A stretch of 64,000 nucleotides of DNA. It comes from an uncultured Aeromonadaceae bacterium (GTDB lineage Bacteria > Pseudomonadota > Gammaproteobacteria > Enterobacterales > Aeromonadaceae). A model generated the notes under the pieces. It searched no databases. It was not told where the DNA came from and saw only the letters and a list, made by a program, of their open reading frames with translations. The stretch is taken from the NCBI GenBank assembly GCA_945957385.1, contig CAMFKP010000004.1, positions 53,338 to 117,337 on the forward strand, given 5' to 3'. Shown piece by piece: positions 42,484-51,768 of the stretch. The stretch's first letter is position 1. Every line of letters starts with the position of its first letter. The position numbers and the translations under genes are program-made.

Positions 42484-42600
42484 GAACGAGATTCTCATCG
42501 AAAGGATAGGCTCGGACCGAGCAAGGCCTCGGTTCACAACTCAGTGCGCAGGGCGGGCTATCAAACAGCTACCTTAACGCGTTTGCCAGCCCCAACAGAT

Positions 42601-42957
42601 TCACGCCTGAGGTAACAGGCCGCCCAACGGCTCTCCGCCCAGCAGGTGCATGTGCAGATGATACACTTCCTGCCCCCCATGCCGATTGCAGTTGACGATC
42701 AGACGATAACCGTCTTCGGCAATCCCCTCTTGTTCGGCCAGTTTGCGGGCCACCGTGAACAGTCGCCCCATGGCCAGCTCATCGTCGCTCGTTACCTGAT
42801 TGACGGTTGGAATCAACTTGTTGGGCACAATCAGGATATGTGTCGGCGCCTTCGGCTGAATATCACGAAAAGCCGTCACCAAATCGTCCTGATATAACAA
42901 CGTCGCAGGAATTTCCTGACGGATAATCTTGCTGAAAATGGTCTCTTCGGCAGTCAT
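42601..42957 (-). CDS. hinT: HIT-family purine nucleoside phosphoramidase
   Basis: A 118-residue HinT (E. coli 119) with the histidine triad HLHMHLLGG (HxHxH) near residues 100-108 and [19 protein letters not shown] at the start. It hydrolyses purine nucleotide phosphoramidates. AGGAGATCTC precedes the ATG. First gene of a minus-strand string that ends with ndh. Confidence 0.95.
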   Translation of the reverse strand: MTAEETIFSKIIRQEIPATLLYQDDLVTAFRDIQPKAPTHILIVPNKLIPTVNQVTSDDELAMGRLFTVARKLAEQEGIAEDGYRLIVNCNRHGGQEVYHLHMHLLGGEPLGGLLPQA

Positions 42958-43186
42958 GAGATCTCCTTGATACCGAGGTTCGAAGATGAAAGCGGTTTAC
43001 AACAAGCCATCTCTGAGTCCCATCGCCTGGCGACTGTGACTCAGCTCCGGCTTTGTCTGCGCCGGTGAGAAAAGTTGTTAATTATTTGACAGCTTTTACA
43101 GAAGATATACAAGGTTGGTCGTTACCCTGATCGACGGGTGTCAACATCAAAACGATCGACTGCAGTCAACTCGGCGGGTGTATTAC

Positions 43187-45205
43187 ATGAAAAGAATAAG
43201 ACTATCTGACCTCTCTGATCTTTCCATTCTGCATCGCGTCTATCTGGGATTTGCAGTCCTGATAGGTGTGTTGGTGGCCGGTTCGGTTCTGAATTATGTC
43301 AGTCAAAACCGACTTAACGCAGCACTGGTCTCCGTGACCGAAGAGGCCTCTCCCATCGTCCTGATGGCCAATAAACTCGAAGTCAGCCTGTTGTCGACCA
43401 ACAAGCGGCTAACGGATGTGTTGTCTGAAAAGGATCCGGCAGAGCTACAACGTCTCAGCAAGGAGCTGCTGACGTCGCGTAAATTGTTCACCGAAACCAT
43501 GGAAGATTTCAAACAGCACGCCACTCAGATGCCGCTGATTCAGCCTTATGTCGAACCGCTGGAACAGGCCTCGCGCACCTATCTGGACGAAACGGCAACA
43601 CTGGCTGAAAAACGCGCCCAAGTGCTGACATTGCTCAAACAGACCAATAAGGCCAAGAGCGAGTTCCAGACATTCCTGCCATTGTTCAAGCAGGAGCTGA
43701 CCAACATGCTGACCACCATCGACGACAGCTATGTCGCCGGGGTATTCCGTGAGATGCAGTCTCGACAATCACCAATTGAAGTCGTCACGCTCGACGCGCT
43801 GAATCAGACCACCACTGCGCCTATCGCTGCCGCGCTGGAACGCAATCGCAAGCTGATCAACGACTACAACAAGGCTGTTGCCGATCTGAAAGTTGAGATG
43901 CCAAATCTGGAAAATGATGTTGGCCTTTATATCCGCAACTTTGTCAGCGATACCACCTCGGAGAAGGGGCTGTTAAACCGCTATCTGGTGTTGGTAAAAA
44001 ACCAGGTTGAACTGGAAAACAAGGCCAAGGAAGCCAGTAAGCAGGTTGTGACAGTTCAAGAAGAGCTGGCCAAGCTGCAGCAAATTGCTCAGAACGTCAT
44101 GAACAAGAGTATCGACAACGCCAACAATACGCTGGCCACGGGTCGTATCCAGCTGATAACCGGCGTTCTATTAGCCGTGGCCTTTGCCGTAGCCGTCGCC
44201 TTGGGATTGGCCAAGAGCATCCGCACGCCACTGCGTCAATTACTGACGGTCCTCACCGCTGTGACTCAAGGTGATATGACCAGTCGTGTGCATTATCACA
44301 GTCAAAATGAGTTCGGTCGCCTTGGATCTCAAGTCAACACTCTGGTTGAACAGATGCGGGATGTTTTGAAAAAGCTCTCGGTGGCGGCCAGCCAGCTTAA
44401 CCAGGCGGCTCATGATAACCGCACTACTGCTGAGCGCTCACGCAAGGAGTTGGAACTGCAACGCCAGGAAACCTCCAGCGTAGCCGCCGCCATGACCGAG
44501 ATGGAAGCATCGGTCAGGGAGGTCGCTCAAGCCGCGCACCAAACGCTCGAGCAGGTGATGGCAGTAGAAAAAGCCTCTGAGGCTGGTCGCAGCATCATGG
44601 CGACCAACATCTCGACAACACATCAATTGGCCAACAAACTGACGGAAACCGGTCGCGTGATCGGCGAGGTCAACAACATGAGCGGTAACATCGGCAATAT
44701 TCTTGATGTGATCCGCGGTATTGCTGAACAAACCAACCTGCTGGCGTTGAATGCCGCGATTGAGGCAGCGCGCGCCGGTGAGCATGGCCGAGGCTTTGCG
44801 GTGGTAGCCGATGAGGTGCGAACCCTGGCACGGCGAACGGCTGATTCCACGGCTGAAATTCGCACCATGATTGAAGGCTTGCAGCAAGCGGTGCAGCGTG
44901 CGGTTCGTGTCATGAATGAGTGCAGCGGTGAGATGGAGGCCAGTGTTCAGCAAACCTCGAATGCCAACAGCTCGATGGAAGAAATTCAGGCCATCATTAC
45001 GATGATCAGTGATATGTCTAGCCAGATTGCTTCTGCGGCTGAAGAGCAGCAGGCCACCAGCGCCGACATCTCTGCCAATCTCAACCGTATCTCCGATATT
45101 TCCGATTCCAACTATGAAGGAATTCAGGAAGTGGCCAAAACCAGCTCAGTGCTGGATGACCTGGCAAATCAGCAGCAAGGCTTGGTCAAACAATTCCAGC
45201 TCTAA
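43187..45205 (+). CDS. Methyl-accepting chemotaxis protein
   Basis: A 672-residue chemoreceptor. First membrane segment about 18-38, a long helical periplasmic domain of about 290 residues, second membrane segment about 324-344, HAMP to about 395, and a methylation/signalling domain. The hairpin tip [20 protein letters not shown] followed by [15 protein letters not shown] is perfect. The ligand is not evident. ATG at 43187 has only a weak GGGTG upstream; the frame is open to 43115 but the added residues are not hydrophobic or conserved. It is monocistronic with its own terminator. Confidence 0.95.
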   Translation: MKRIRLSDLSDLSILHRVYLGFAVLIGVLVAGSVLNYVSQNRLNAALVSVTEEASPIVLMANKLEVSLLSTNKRLTDVLSEKDPAELQRLSKELLTSRKLFTETMEDFKQHATQMPLIQPYVEPLEQASRTYLDETATLAEKRAQVLTLLKQTNKAKSEFQTFLPLFKQELTNMLTTIDDSYVAGVFREMQSRQSPIEVVTLDALNQTTTAPIAAALERNRKLINDYNKAVADLKVEMPNLENDVGLYIRNFVSDTTSEKGLLNRYLVLVKNQVELENKAKEASKQVVTVQEELAKLQQIAQNVMNKSIDNANNTLATGRIQLITGVLLAVAFAVAVALGLAKSIRTPLRQLLTVLTAVTQGDMTSRVHYHSQNEFGRLGSQVNTLVEQMRDVLKKLSVAASQLNQAAHDNRTTAERSRKELELQRQETSSVAAAMTEMEASVREVAQAAHQTLEQVMAVEKASEAGRSIMATNISTTHQLANKLTETGRVIGEVNNMSGNIGNILDVIRGIAEQTNLLALNAAIEAARAGEHGRGFAVVADEVRTLARRTADSTAEIRTMIEGLQQAVQRAVRVMNECSGEMEASVQQTSNANSSMEEIQAIITMISDMSSQIASAAEEQQATSADISANLNRISDISDSNYEGIQEVAKTSSVLDDLANQQQGLVKQFQL

Positions 45206-45221
45206 TGGTACTGCGTCATAA

Positions 45222-45255
45222 AAAAGGGAGCCTAATAGGCTCCCTTTTGTTTTTT
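45222..45255 (+). terminator. Intrinsic terminator of the chemoreceptor gene
   Basis: AAAAGGGAGCC/GGCTCCCTTTT stem with TAATA loop followed by a T-rich tract, 17 bases after the stop. Confidence 0.92.
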
Positions 45256-45279
45256 GTTTGGGGCGAGACAACCGCGCAC

Positions 45280-46158
45280 TCAATACGTCGCAATGGCTCC
45301 CTTGCCTACCCCCTCGTATGCCACTACGCGCAATGAGCTACCACAGAGCTGTGGCGCCAGCTGGCGCGCAATATAATCCGCCAACAATTCAACCGTCGTA
45401 TCGGTATCAATTAATTCACACCTATCGGCATGGATTGCCAACTGAAACAGCCCTTGCGGAGCACGATAACTAAACCCCAAGTGCGCTGCAGTCAGTTGGC
45501 TCTGTGCCGCAGGACTAAGCTGCAATGTCGTCGGGTCAACAAGATCATCGCGTGAACCCAGATAGATATCGGCCCAACGTTGTGCCCAGCTCTGTTCCAA
45601 TAGCTCATCGCGAGCACCGTCCACCCACATCTCAATCATGGATCTGTGACCATGTGCGATGCGTTGACAGTTTCCATCATGCTTTTTCAAACCATGACTG
45701 TAATGATAAAAAGCACCGGCAATGGCCTCCGGCCGCAAGCGAATCACCAAGCCATCAATGTTATTCGGTAACTGACTGCGAATCAGATTCTGCAGGTAGG
45801 CTGTTACCGCTGTAATATCCACTACCGCATTCGGCATCATGCAAAAAGCCTCTGCCGGTGCCCGCAAATGGAGGGAGTAACCCGTTGAGGTCATAAAATC
45901 CAGCCACACGTCACCCTCAGCGGTGTGAGCAATCTTAACGGCGCTTTCCTGTTGTGGCACCAGCAGCCGGTGATCAACCTCTGCATCGATAATGCTCTTG
46001 ATCTGTTTTTTGACCCGAGCAAAATCGAGCAACATGCTCATCTCGTTCAACTCGCCCGTCAGCTCTATATCGACCAGCCAGCTTTCGCCAACTAATCCTC
46101 GTTCCTTGGATAGCAAAGAAACATCAATCACGGTCAAATCGCGGACAAACAATTTCAT
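45280..46158 (-). CDS. Tandem 6-pyruvoyl-tetrahydropterin synthase-like protein
   Basis: A 292-residue protein that appears to be two copies of the QueD/PTPS fold. The N-terminal half has FVRDLTVIDVSLL and AEVDHRLLVP; the C-terminal half has FYHYSHGLKKHDGNCQRIAHGHRSMIEMWVDG, which carries histidines that would bind zinc and a KHDGNCQRIAHGHR motif close to CxxxHGH of QueD. Relatives of this length occur in Vibrio and Aeromonas, annotated as PTPS-like. It may act in queuosine or pterin metabolism, but no queC/queE is nearby. Confidence 0.75.
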   Translation of the reverse strand: MKLFVRDLTVIDVSLLSKERGLVGESWLVDIELTGELNEMSMLLDFARVKKQIKSIIDAEVDHRLLVPQQESAVKIAHTAEGDVWLDFMTSTGYSLHLRAPAEAFCMMPNAVVDITAVTAYLQNLIRSQLPNNIDGLVIRLRPEAIAGAFYHYSHGLKKHDGNCQRIAHGHRSMIEMWVDGARDELLEQSWAQRWADIYLGSRDDLVDPTTLQLSPAAQSQLTAAHLGFSYRAPQGLFQLAIHADRCELIDTDTTVELLADYIARQLAPQLCGSSLRVVAYEGVGKGAIATY

Positions 46159-46526
46159 TCTGTTAGTAGCTCTCAGCTAGATAGTGGATGGTGCATCATT
46201 CGCGCTCTGCTCCTGCTAGAGATCGCGCTGTCATGCACAACTTGCTCATTTAAAACATCAAACTGGTTAACAAAGATAACATCTTTGCAGCAGAGGTGTG
46301 ATTAGGATTAGCCACATCAAACAGATAGTGAAGATGATTTCTCAGGAGCCGGTATCAATAAGAATGCGACTAACCGTTACCTAATTCTCCGCATGATAGA
46401 TGATTAAATACATTTTAGTGAGCCAAGATTGAAGCATCTTGGCATGCCGGCATTCGATGTTTGTCGGTAATTCTGCCGCTGATTGCACAGATAATCAGCG
46501 AATAGAAACATCCTGCGAGTCAAGTG
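46159..46526. other. AT-rich gap before the tRNA
   Basis: No gene supported. A perfect hairpin GCCAAGAT/ATCTTGGC (46422-46443) lacks a U-tract. The rest shows no repeat or element I recognise. Confidence 0.5.
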
Positions 46527-46527
46527 G

Positions 46528-46556
46528 TTGACACCTGCCAGCGTGCCCCATAGACT
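46528..46556 (+). promoter_or_regulatory. Sigma-70 promoter of the tRNA-Pro gene
   Basis: A perfect -35 TTGACA (46528-46533), 17-base spacer, and TAGACT at 46551-46556. Start of transcription would be near 46563, 26 bases before the tRNA. Confidence 0.75.
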
Positions 46557-46588
46557 CTGCAGCCGTTGGCCGTAAAGGTTGACATTTT

Positions 46589-46665
46589 CGGCGCGTAGCG
46601 CAGCCTGGTAGCGCACTGTCATGGGGTGTCAGGGGTCGGAGGTTCAAATCCTCTCGCGCCGACCA
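46589..46665 (+). tRNA. proL: tRNA-Pro (anticodon GGG)
   Basis: A 77-nt tRNA with acceptor stem CGGCGCG/CGCGCCG and encoded 3' ACCA (GACCA). D-arm GCGCAGCCTGGTAGCGC, T-arm GGAGGTTCAAATCCTCT. The anticodon loop ATGGGGT puts U33 before GGG. It is close to E. coli proL, including the T-T mismatch in the anticodon stem. It reads CCC and CCU codons. Confidence 0.95.
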
Positions 46666-46676
46666 AATTACCCTCT

Positions 46677-46706
46677 GAAAAGCCTCACTTTTTAGTGAGG
46701 CTTTTT
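46677..46706 (+). terminator. Intrinsic terminator of tRNA-Pro
   Basis: AAGCCTCAC/GTGAGGCTT stem with a T-rich loop followed by TTTTTGTTTT, 12 bases after the tRNA. Confidence 0.92.
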
Positions 46707-46950
46707 GTTTTCTGCTCTTGCGTTGGACAATAGTTGGGAACACCCGCTTAATTCGCATTTATACGGTAATACCCCCGCAGAAGACAAATGAGCAACCGAG
46801 GCTCCACTGACATTTTATGCACCGCTCACGGAATGCGATGTTGCATAAAGCAGCATAAAGAATGCCTGTTCATTTTGTGACAAGCCTCGTTTCCATTGCC
46901 TGCGCGAACTCATATGATTCCATGATAACGGTTTCATTGATGGGTGAGCT

Positions 46951-47448
46951 ATGGCTTTGTTCAAACCAGCGTTGATTGGACTGTATGAAAAATACGGTGC
47001 CAACAGTGAAGATGCACAACTGATTCATGGCCTATTCGGACAGAACTACAGCCAGCTGGTTCGTCTGCTTGAAAGTAATGGCAGCCTTGGAGATAGCAAG
47101 GTTCTGGCCGCCGTGCAGCTCTCTGATGACGCCTTCTTTACTCCGACTCACTACCCTGATGGGCCTCATTGGGGCTTTATCGAGTCAGAAGCTGATCTGG
47201 ATGCTCTGGCTGAGACAATTCGTGCTGCCGGTCAATGCAGCATCGCCATCTACTGGCATCACTTTAATCAAGATGTGATACATGGCTACATTGATGCCTA
47301 TACCAGGTTTCTGAATGAGGCGACCCATCAAGCAAGAAAACGCGGCCTGAATTTCGACACCGCCCCCTTGCTAAGCCGCTTTATTCAACAAAGCCAAGGA
47401 TTGAAAAACAAAAAGCCGCTCTCTTCCCTGGCATTGTTATTTAATTAA
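46951..47448 (+). CDS. Uncharacterised 165-aa protein beside nifQ
   Basis: A 165-residue soluble protein I do not recognise. It has no signal peptide or membrane segment; the first half is acidic with YEKYGANSEDAQLIHGLFG, the second has IYWHHFNQDVIHGYIDAYTRFLNEATHQARKRG in pieces, with several His and aromatic residues. GGGTGAGCT stands before the ATG. The stop codon overlaps the nifQ stop on the other strand. A TGT-N10-ACA sequence lies 69 bases upstream (46867-46882), without a sigma-54 element I can place. It may be nif-associated by location only. Confidence 0.75.
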   Translation: MALFKPALIGLYEKYGANSEDAQLIHGLFGQNYSQLVRLLESNGSLGDSKVLAAVQLSDDAFFTPTHYPDGPHWGFIESEADLDALAETIRAAGQCSIAIYWHHFNQDVIHGYIDAYTRFLNEATHQARKRGLNFDTAPLLSRFIQQSQGLKNKKPLSSLALLFN

Positions 47449-48053
47449 TTATCGATCTGGGGCTCCACGCAGTTACTGCGCTCATAGCATGCATGACAAC
47501 TTGGAGCCCGACATAAATATGCCCCCTGGGCTTCACACAATTGCCGATAAAAGAATTTTTTCCAGCGTAGATTCTGCTCATTCATCGCAATCAATCTCGG
47601 AAAACAGCATTGGATCAGCTCACGTAATTGCGCTCTGGACGCGAGCCCCAAATCCTCCCAGAGATGATTAAACCCCATGCTGGCCGTCGCTATAATACTT
47701 GCCATCTGTTCAGCACCTGGCACGGCAAACTGCAACAACCAATGACACAAATCATCACGCTCTTGCTGTCGACTCGCTAATAAGGCACCGATCAGCTGCC
47801 AACGATCGAATAAAGCCTCATCACAGTGATCCACGCCTTCACTCAGTGCCGCTTCATCACATAGTCGAATAAAAGCGGTTGCTTCCAGCCCCATCATCTC
47901 AGGTAAACGCCCTTTCCCCTGAATAAATAGGTGCAATAGCTGATAAAGCCAATGACGAGGCTCATCCAGGCTTGCAGGATCAGCGCCCCATACCGGAGAG
48001 CATATTTTGTTCTGTGTGACGGATGATTCCTGGCTCAACGCGTTGTGATACAT
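47445..48053 (-). CDS. nifQ: Nitrogenase molybdenum-trafficking protein NifQ
   Basis: A 202-residue NifQ. The family signature Cx4Cx2Cx5C is exact at C181, C186, C189 and C195 near the C-terminus. NifQ carries a [Mo-3Fe-4S] cluster and donates molybdenum to NifEN/NifH for FeMo-cofactor. The ATG at 48053 has GGAGGGAGCATT before it and overlaps the end of fdxN by 19 bases. Last gene of nifB-fdxN-nifQ. Confidence 0.93.
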   Translation of the reverse strand: MYHNALSQESSVTQNKICSPVWGADPASLDEPRHWLYQLLHLFIQGKGRLPEMMGLEATAFIRLCDEAALSEGVDHCDEALFDRWQLIGALLASRQQERDDLCHWLLQFAVPGAEQMASIIATASMGFNHLWEDLGLASRAQLRELIQCCFPRLIAMNEQNLRWKKFFYRQLCEAQGAYLCRAPSCHACYERSNCVEPQIDN

Positions 48054-48232
48054 AATGCTCCCTCCACAGGACACACCAGTTTACATCTGGGTCCTTGCTT
48101 ATGTTCTCGACATTCATTACAGCGTTTTGCTCGAACAATGAAGCGCCCCTCAACCAGAGCAATCGCCTGTCGCGGACAAACCGCCTCACAGTTGTAACAA
48201 CTCATACAGGATGCTGTTATCTGCATGCTCAT
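48035..48232 (-). CDS. fdxN: NifB-associated 2[4Fe-4S] ferredoxin FdxN
   Basis: A 65-residue ferredoxin with cysteines C9, C12, C15 and C19 (CMSCYNCEAVCP) and C38, C41, C50 and C54 in the second half, where the CxxCx8CxxxC spacing is the one typical of nif-linked ferredoxins. FdxN passes electrons to NifB in NifB-co synthesis. ATG at 48232 follows the nifB stop by two bases; the frame upstream is inside nifB. Confidence 0.92.
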   Translation of the reverse strand: MSMQITASCMSCYNCEAVCPRQAIALVEGRFIVRAKRCNECREHKQGPRCKLVCPVEGALCITTR

Positions 48233-48234
48233 GG

Positions 48235-49662
48235 TCAGGCCACCCCTTGGCGTGTTACTGCCTGATGGGATATAGAACTGCGTAAGGACCACCAGTTTTG
48301 CAATGCATCCCGAATAGGTTGCCATGCATAATCAACCACAGGTTGCACGCCAGCCTCTTCCAGCTGCTGCCAAGGCGCCATACCTACCCGAGCACAAAAC
48401 ACCGCATCTACGTCACTGAGCAGATCGAGCACTGTCATCAGGCTGGATTGCTGTTCACTTTGGTCACACTCACTGCTGCCATGGCAATAAAGTGGAACAT
48501 GACGCTCACCGACCCGAACTGCCCCCTCACTGGATACGGCATAGATATGGAAACGACGGGCATGACCAAAATGTTGATCAATTGCTTCGCCCCCGTCACT
48601 GGCAACCGCCACGAGACAGGCATCTTCATCCTCAGACGCTCCTTGGGTGGACAAAGCAGCCTGGATGCGGGTTCGTCGCTGCATGGTGTGATGATAGGGC
48701 TCGGTTTGTGCAGGAAGCTGCTCGAGATTAAATTCCTGACTTCTATCCTCCCCCAACATGCCAACAGCATCGGCTCGACACTGTTGACAATGACTCATCT
48801 GTGGCATGGATCCGCCACACAGTTCCCGCACCTGTTCCAGCTCATAAGGCAACGGTTCGCGCTGCCCATTGAGCCCAAAATAGGTTCCATGTTCGGGCCG
48901 AGATATCAGCGGCATGATGTTATGTAAAAAAGCCCCCATATTCCGGATGGCATCACTGACCTCAGGCAAGTGCGCATCATTAATCCCGGGAATTAAGACC
49001 GAATTGACCTTCACCAGTACGCCATGCTCCACCAGCTTCCGCATTCCTTCGAGCTGCTGGTCAATCAATGCCTGCGCCCCATTTCGCCCGGTCAAACGTT
49101 GGCCATCAAAATAGATCCAGTCATAGATTCCTGCCGAAACATGGGCATCAATTGCATTCATCGTGATGGTAACGTGATCGACACCTAACTGAACCAAAGA
49201 GTCCACTGCCTGCGGCAGAGCCAGACCATTCGTCGAGACACACAATTTCACATCGGGTAGCGCGCTGCGTAACCCCTCCAGGGTGTCGAATGTCCTCGCA
49301 GCATTAGCCAACGGATCACCTGGTCCTGCAATGCCGATAACAGAAAGCTGGGGAATCGCCGCTGCAACAGCCTTCGCCTTGCGAATAGCATCTTTAGGGC
49401 TTAAGACTTCTGACACCACGCCGGGGCGTGACTCATTGGCACAATCGAACTTACGATTGCAGTAGTGGCACTGCACATTGCACGCAGGTGCAACGGCCAG
49501 GTGCATTCGCGCATAACGATGATGTGCCGTAGGTGAGTAACATGGATGCTGTGCAACCTTGTCGAGAGTAGCCCTCGAAAGCCCTGCGGAGGCTGCACCA
49601 CTTGTGCCTGGCTGACAGCTGCTACCGCAGCTTTTGGTATGAGTCCTGACGGATGAAGACAT
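48235..49662 (-). CDS. nifB: FeMo-cofactor biosynthesis radical-SAM protein NifB
   Basis: A 475-residue NifB. The family segment HPCYSPTAHHRYARMHLAVAP leads to the SAM cluster C61, C65, C68 (ACNVQCHYC). The SAM domain ends near residue 320, where SHCQQCRADAVGMLGED holds further cluster cysteines; a NifX-like domain (VASDGGEAIDQHFGHARRF) forms the C-terminus. It makes NifB-co, the 8-Fe core with carbide. Start at 49662 has AAGGA six bases before; ATGs at 49668 and 49677 are close upstream. A sigma-54 promoter lies 46 bases upstream. Confidence 0.96.
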   Translation of the reverse strand: MSSSVRTHTKSCGSSCQPGTSGAASAGLSRATLDKVAQHPCYSPTAHHRYARMHLAVAPACNVQCHYCNRKFDCANESRPGVVSEVLSPKDAIRKAKAVAAAIPQLSVIGIAGPGDPLANAARTFDTLEGLRSALPDVKLCVSTNGLALPQAVDSLVQLGVDHVTITMNAIDAHVSAGIYDWIYFDGQRLTGRNGAQALIDQQLEGMRKLVEHGVLVKVNSVLIPGINDAHLPEVSDAIRNMGAFLHNIMPLISRPEHGTYFGLNGQREPLPYELEQVRELCGGSMPQMSHCQQCRADAVGMLGEDRSQEFNLEQLPAQTEPYHHTMQRRTRIQAALSTQGASEDEDACLVAVASDGGEAIDQHFGHARRFHIYAVSSEGAVRVGERHVPLYCHGSSECDQSEQQSSLMTVLDLLSDVDAVFCARVGMAPWQQLEEAGVQPVVDYAWQPIRDALQNWWSLRSSISHQAVTRQGVA

Positions 49663-49707
49663 AAGCATTCCTTGCATCAAGCAGTTTTGGTCGGTCTGCC
49701 TGGTCTG

Positions 49708-49723
49708 TGCAAAGATTGAACCC
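49708..49723 (-). promoter_or_regulatory. Sigma-54 promoter of nifB
   Basis: On the minus strand GGGTTCAATCTTTGCA. The GG at -24 and TTGCA at -12 keep the required 10-base spacing (consensus TGGCAC-N5-TTGCA). It is 46 bases upstream of the nifB ATG. Confidence 0.7.
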
Positions 49724-49816
49724 ATTCCCAACCGCAAATAATATTCTTATTTTTCATAAACATATAAAATATTTTCACTCTGTATCTCGCATCAAATCCC
49801 ACAGCCTTGGCAGCTT

Positions 49817-49832
49817 TGTGGCAAAGATCACA
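49817..49832. promoter_or_regulatory. NifA upstream activator site of nifB
   Basis: TGTGGCAAAGATCACA, an exact TGT-N10-ACA, 94 bases upstream of the -24 element, which is the usual distance for NifA binding. Confidence 0.7.
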
Positions 49833-50040
49833 CAAGCTGCTAAGTGTATTCACCGCCTGATAACAGCAACGGCTCTATGCACATCAAAGCGATGGTTTAT
49901 GCATCAACATCCAAGAGGCTTTCACTGTAAACGCCTACATTTTTTATCGCGATGACTACGTTCGGACGCACCAAAAACGGACAACACAGCCAACAACGGT
50001 TTATTTTTTCATCAACTGTTCGTTTTTTGAGGTTACTGTC

Positions 50041-50151
50041 ATGTTACACAGTGGAAAGAAACTCCTTACATTCCTGCGCCAGCGCAATAAAAGTGAAGAA
50101 TTTCATATGAAACGGTTTTCCTCTCTCTCCACTTTGCCGCATTACCTGTAG
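50041..50151 (+). CDS. Possible 36-codon leader ORF before pykF
   Basis: ATG at 50041 with GAGG 8 bases upstream opens a 36-residue frame (MLHSGKKLLTFLRQRNKSEE...) ending at a TAG 48 bases before pykF. It is basic and matches no family I know. A Cra-like site lies inside it, so it could be a leader peptide, a chance ORF in the untranslated leader or a gene remnant. Confidence 0.3.
   Translation: MLHSGKKLLTFLRQRNKSEEFHMKRFSSLSTLPHYL
50108..50120 (+). promoter_or_regulatory. Cra-like site upstream of pykF
   Basis: TGAAACGGTTTTC matches the left half and centre of the Cra box TGAAACGTTTCA, with two changes on the right. It lies 80 bases before the pykF ATG; E. coli pykF is a classical Cra target. 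Confidence 0.45.
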
Positions 50152-50199
50152 AATGCTCGCGGGAAATTTTGGATATGACTGTTCGGAGATTCTAGTTCG

Positions 50200-51609
50200 A
50201 TGAAAAAGACCAAGATTGTATGCACTATCGGTCCGAAGACCGAGTCCAAGGAAATGCTGACCAAAATGCTGTCTGCTGGCATGAACGTCATGCGTCTGAA
50301 CTTCTCTCACGGTGACTACGAAGAGCACGGCAACCGTATCAAGAATGTACGTGAAGTCTGTGCCGAGACCGGTAAGAAGTGTGCCATCCTGTTGGACACC
50401 AAGGGTCCGGAAATCCGTACCATCAAGCTGGAAGGCGGCAATGATGTTGATCTGGTCGCTGGCCAGACCTTCACCTTCACCACCGACACCACTGTTGTTG
50501 GTAACAAGGATCGTGTGGCAGTAACCTACGCCGGTTTCGCCAAGGATCTGAAAGTTGGCAACACTGTACTGGTTGACGATGGTTTGATCGGTATGGAAGT
50601 CACTGCCGTTACCGATAAGGAAGTTATCTGTAAGGTTCTGAACAACGGCGCACTGGGCGAAAACAAGGGTGTTAACCTGCCGAACGTCAAGACCTCCCTG
50701 CCGGCACTGGCCGAAAAGGACAAGGCTGACCTGGTATTCGGTTGCCAACAAGGCGTTGACTTCATCGCAGCCTCCTTCATCCGTAAGAAGGAAGACGTCA
50801 TCACCATGCGTGAGCACCTGAACGCGCACGGTGGCCAAAACATCCAGATCATCTCCAAGATCGAAAACCAAGAAGGCCTGGATAACTTCGACGAAATCCT
50901 CGAAGTGTCTGACGGTATCATGGTTGCACGTGGCGACCTGGGTGTTGAAATCCCGGTTGAAGAAGTTATCTTCGCTCAGAAGATGATGATCGAAAAGTGC
51001 AACAAGGCACGCAAGGTTGTTATCACTGCAACCCAGATGCTGGACTCCATGATCAAGAACCCGCGTCCTACTCGCGCCGAAGCCGGTGACGTTGCCAACG
51101 CCGTTCTGGATGGTACTGATGCCGTTATGCTGTCTGGTGAGTCTGCCAAGGGTAAGTACCCGCTGGAAGCCGTTACCATCATGGCTACCATCTGTAACCG
51201 TACCGATGGTGTCATGACTTCACGTCTGGACGTCGCTGAAGCTGCCAAGCGCAGCATCACCGAAGCCGTTTGTAAGGGTGCTGTTGAAACCACCGAGAAG
51301 CTGGATGCCCCGCTGATCGTGGTTGCTACCGAAGGTGGTAAGTCTGCTCGCGCTATCCGCAAGTACTTCCCGACTGCTTTCATCCTGGCAATGACCACCA
51401 ACGCCAAGACCGCTCAACAGCTGCTGCTGTCCAAGGGCGTGGTTCCGGTACTGGTTGACAAGATCGCCTCTACCGATGACTTCTACCGTCTGGGTAAGGA
51501 AGAAGCGCTGAAGTCTGGCCTGGCTGCCAAGGGTGATACCGTGGTGATGGTCTCTGGTGCTCTGGTACCGAGCGGCACCACCAACACCGCCTCTGTACAC
51601 GTACTGTAA
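50200..51609 (+). CDS. pykF: Pyruvate kinase I
   Basis: A 469-residue PykF (E. coli 470), closely following it from [20 protein letters not shown] on. KGPEIRT, the ISKIENQEG segment with the catalytic lysine and [12 protein letters not shown] are all present. It makes pyruvate and ATP from phosphoenolpyruvate and is the fructose-bisphosphate-activated isozyme by homology. Codon use (AAC, GGT, CTG, GTT) is that of a highly expressed gene and differs from its neighbours. Upstream lies the nifB control region, downstream a strong terminator. Confidence 0.97.
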   Translation: MKKTKIVCTIGPKTESKEMLTKMLSAGMNVMRLNFSHGDYEEHGNRIKNVREVCAETGKKCAILLDTKGPEIRTIKLEGGNDVDLVAGQTFTFTTDTTVVGNKDRVAVTYAGFAKDLKVGNTVLVDDGLIGMEVTAVTDKEVICKVLNNGALGENKGVNLPNVKTSLPALAEKDKADLVFGCQQGVDFIAASFIRKKEDVITMREHLNAHGGQNIQIISKIENQEGLDNFDEILEVSDGIMVARGDLGVEIPVEEVIFAQKMMIEKCNKARKVVITATQMLDSMIKNPRPTRAEAGDVANAVLDGTDAVMLSGESAKGKYPLEAVTIMATICNRTDGVMTSRLDVAEAAKRSITEAVCKGAVETTEKLDAPLIVVATEGGKSARAIRKYFPTAFILAMTTNAKTAQQLLLSKGVVPVLVDKIASTDDFYRLGKEEALKSGLAAKGDTVVMVSGALVPSGTTNTASVHVL

Positions 51610-51647
51610 TCATCCTCACCACGATTAGGTGGTACAAGGAAATAAAG

Positions 51648-51676
51648 GACGACCCAGTTGGGTCGTCTTTTTTTTG
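51648..51676 (+). terminator. Intrinsic terminator of pykF
   Basis: GACGACCC/GGGTCGTC stem with AGTT loop followed by nine T, 39 bases after the stop. Confidence 0.94.
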
Positions 51677-51768
51677 TTTTGCCACAATCCATTGGTGCTA
51701 GAATACCGCGCCATGCCCCGCTGATACGGGTGCCCCACGTCTTCAGTCAACAGGATTAGCACCTCAAG

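Noticed and set aside
46589..46665. tRNA-Pro as an integration site for a nif island
   Set aside because: No integrase and no repeat of the tRNA 3' end seen further right in the window; the nif genes do not start at the tRNA.
46710..46950. Possible sigma-54 promoter before the 165-aa gene
   Set aside because: A GG...TTGCA pair near 46836 has 11 and not 10 bases between the key dinucleotides; another candidate overlaps the start codon.
50044..50871. 275-codon minus-strand ORF opposite pykF
   Set aside because: Antisense of highly biased pykF codons, which often leaves the opposite frame open.
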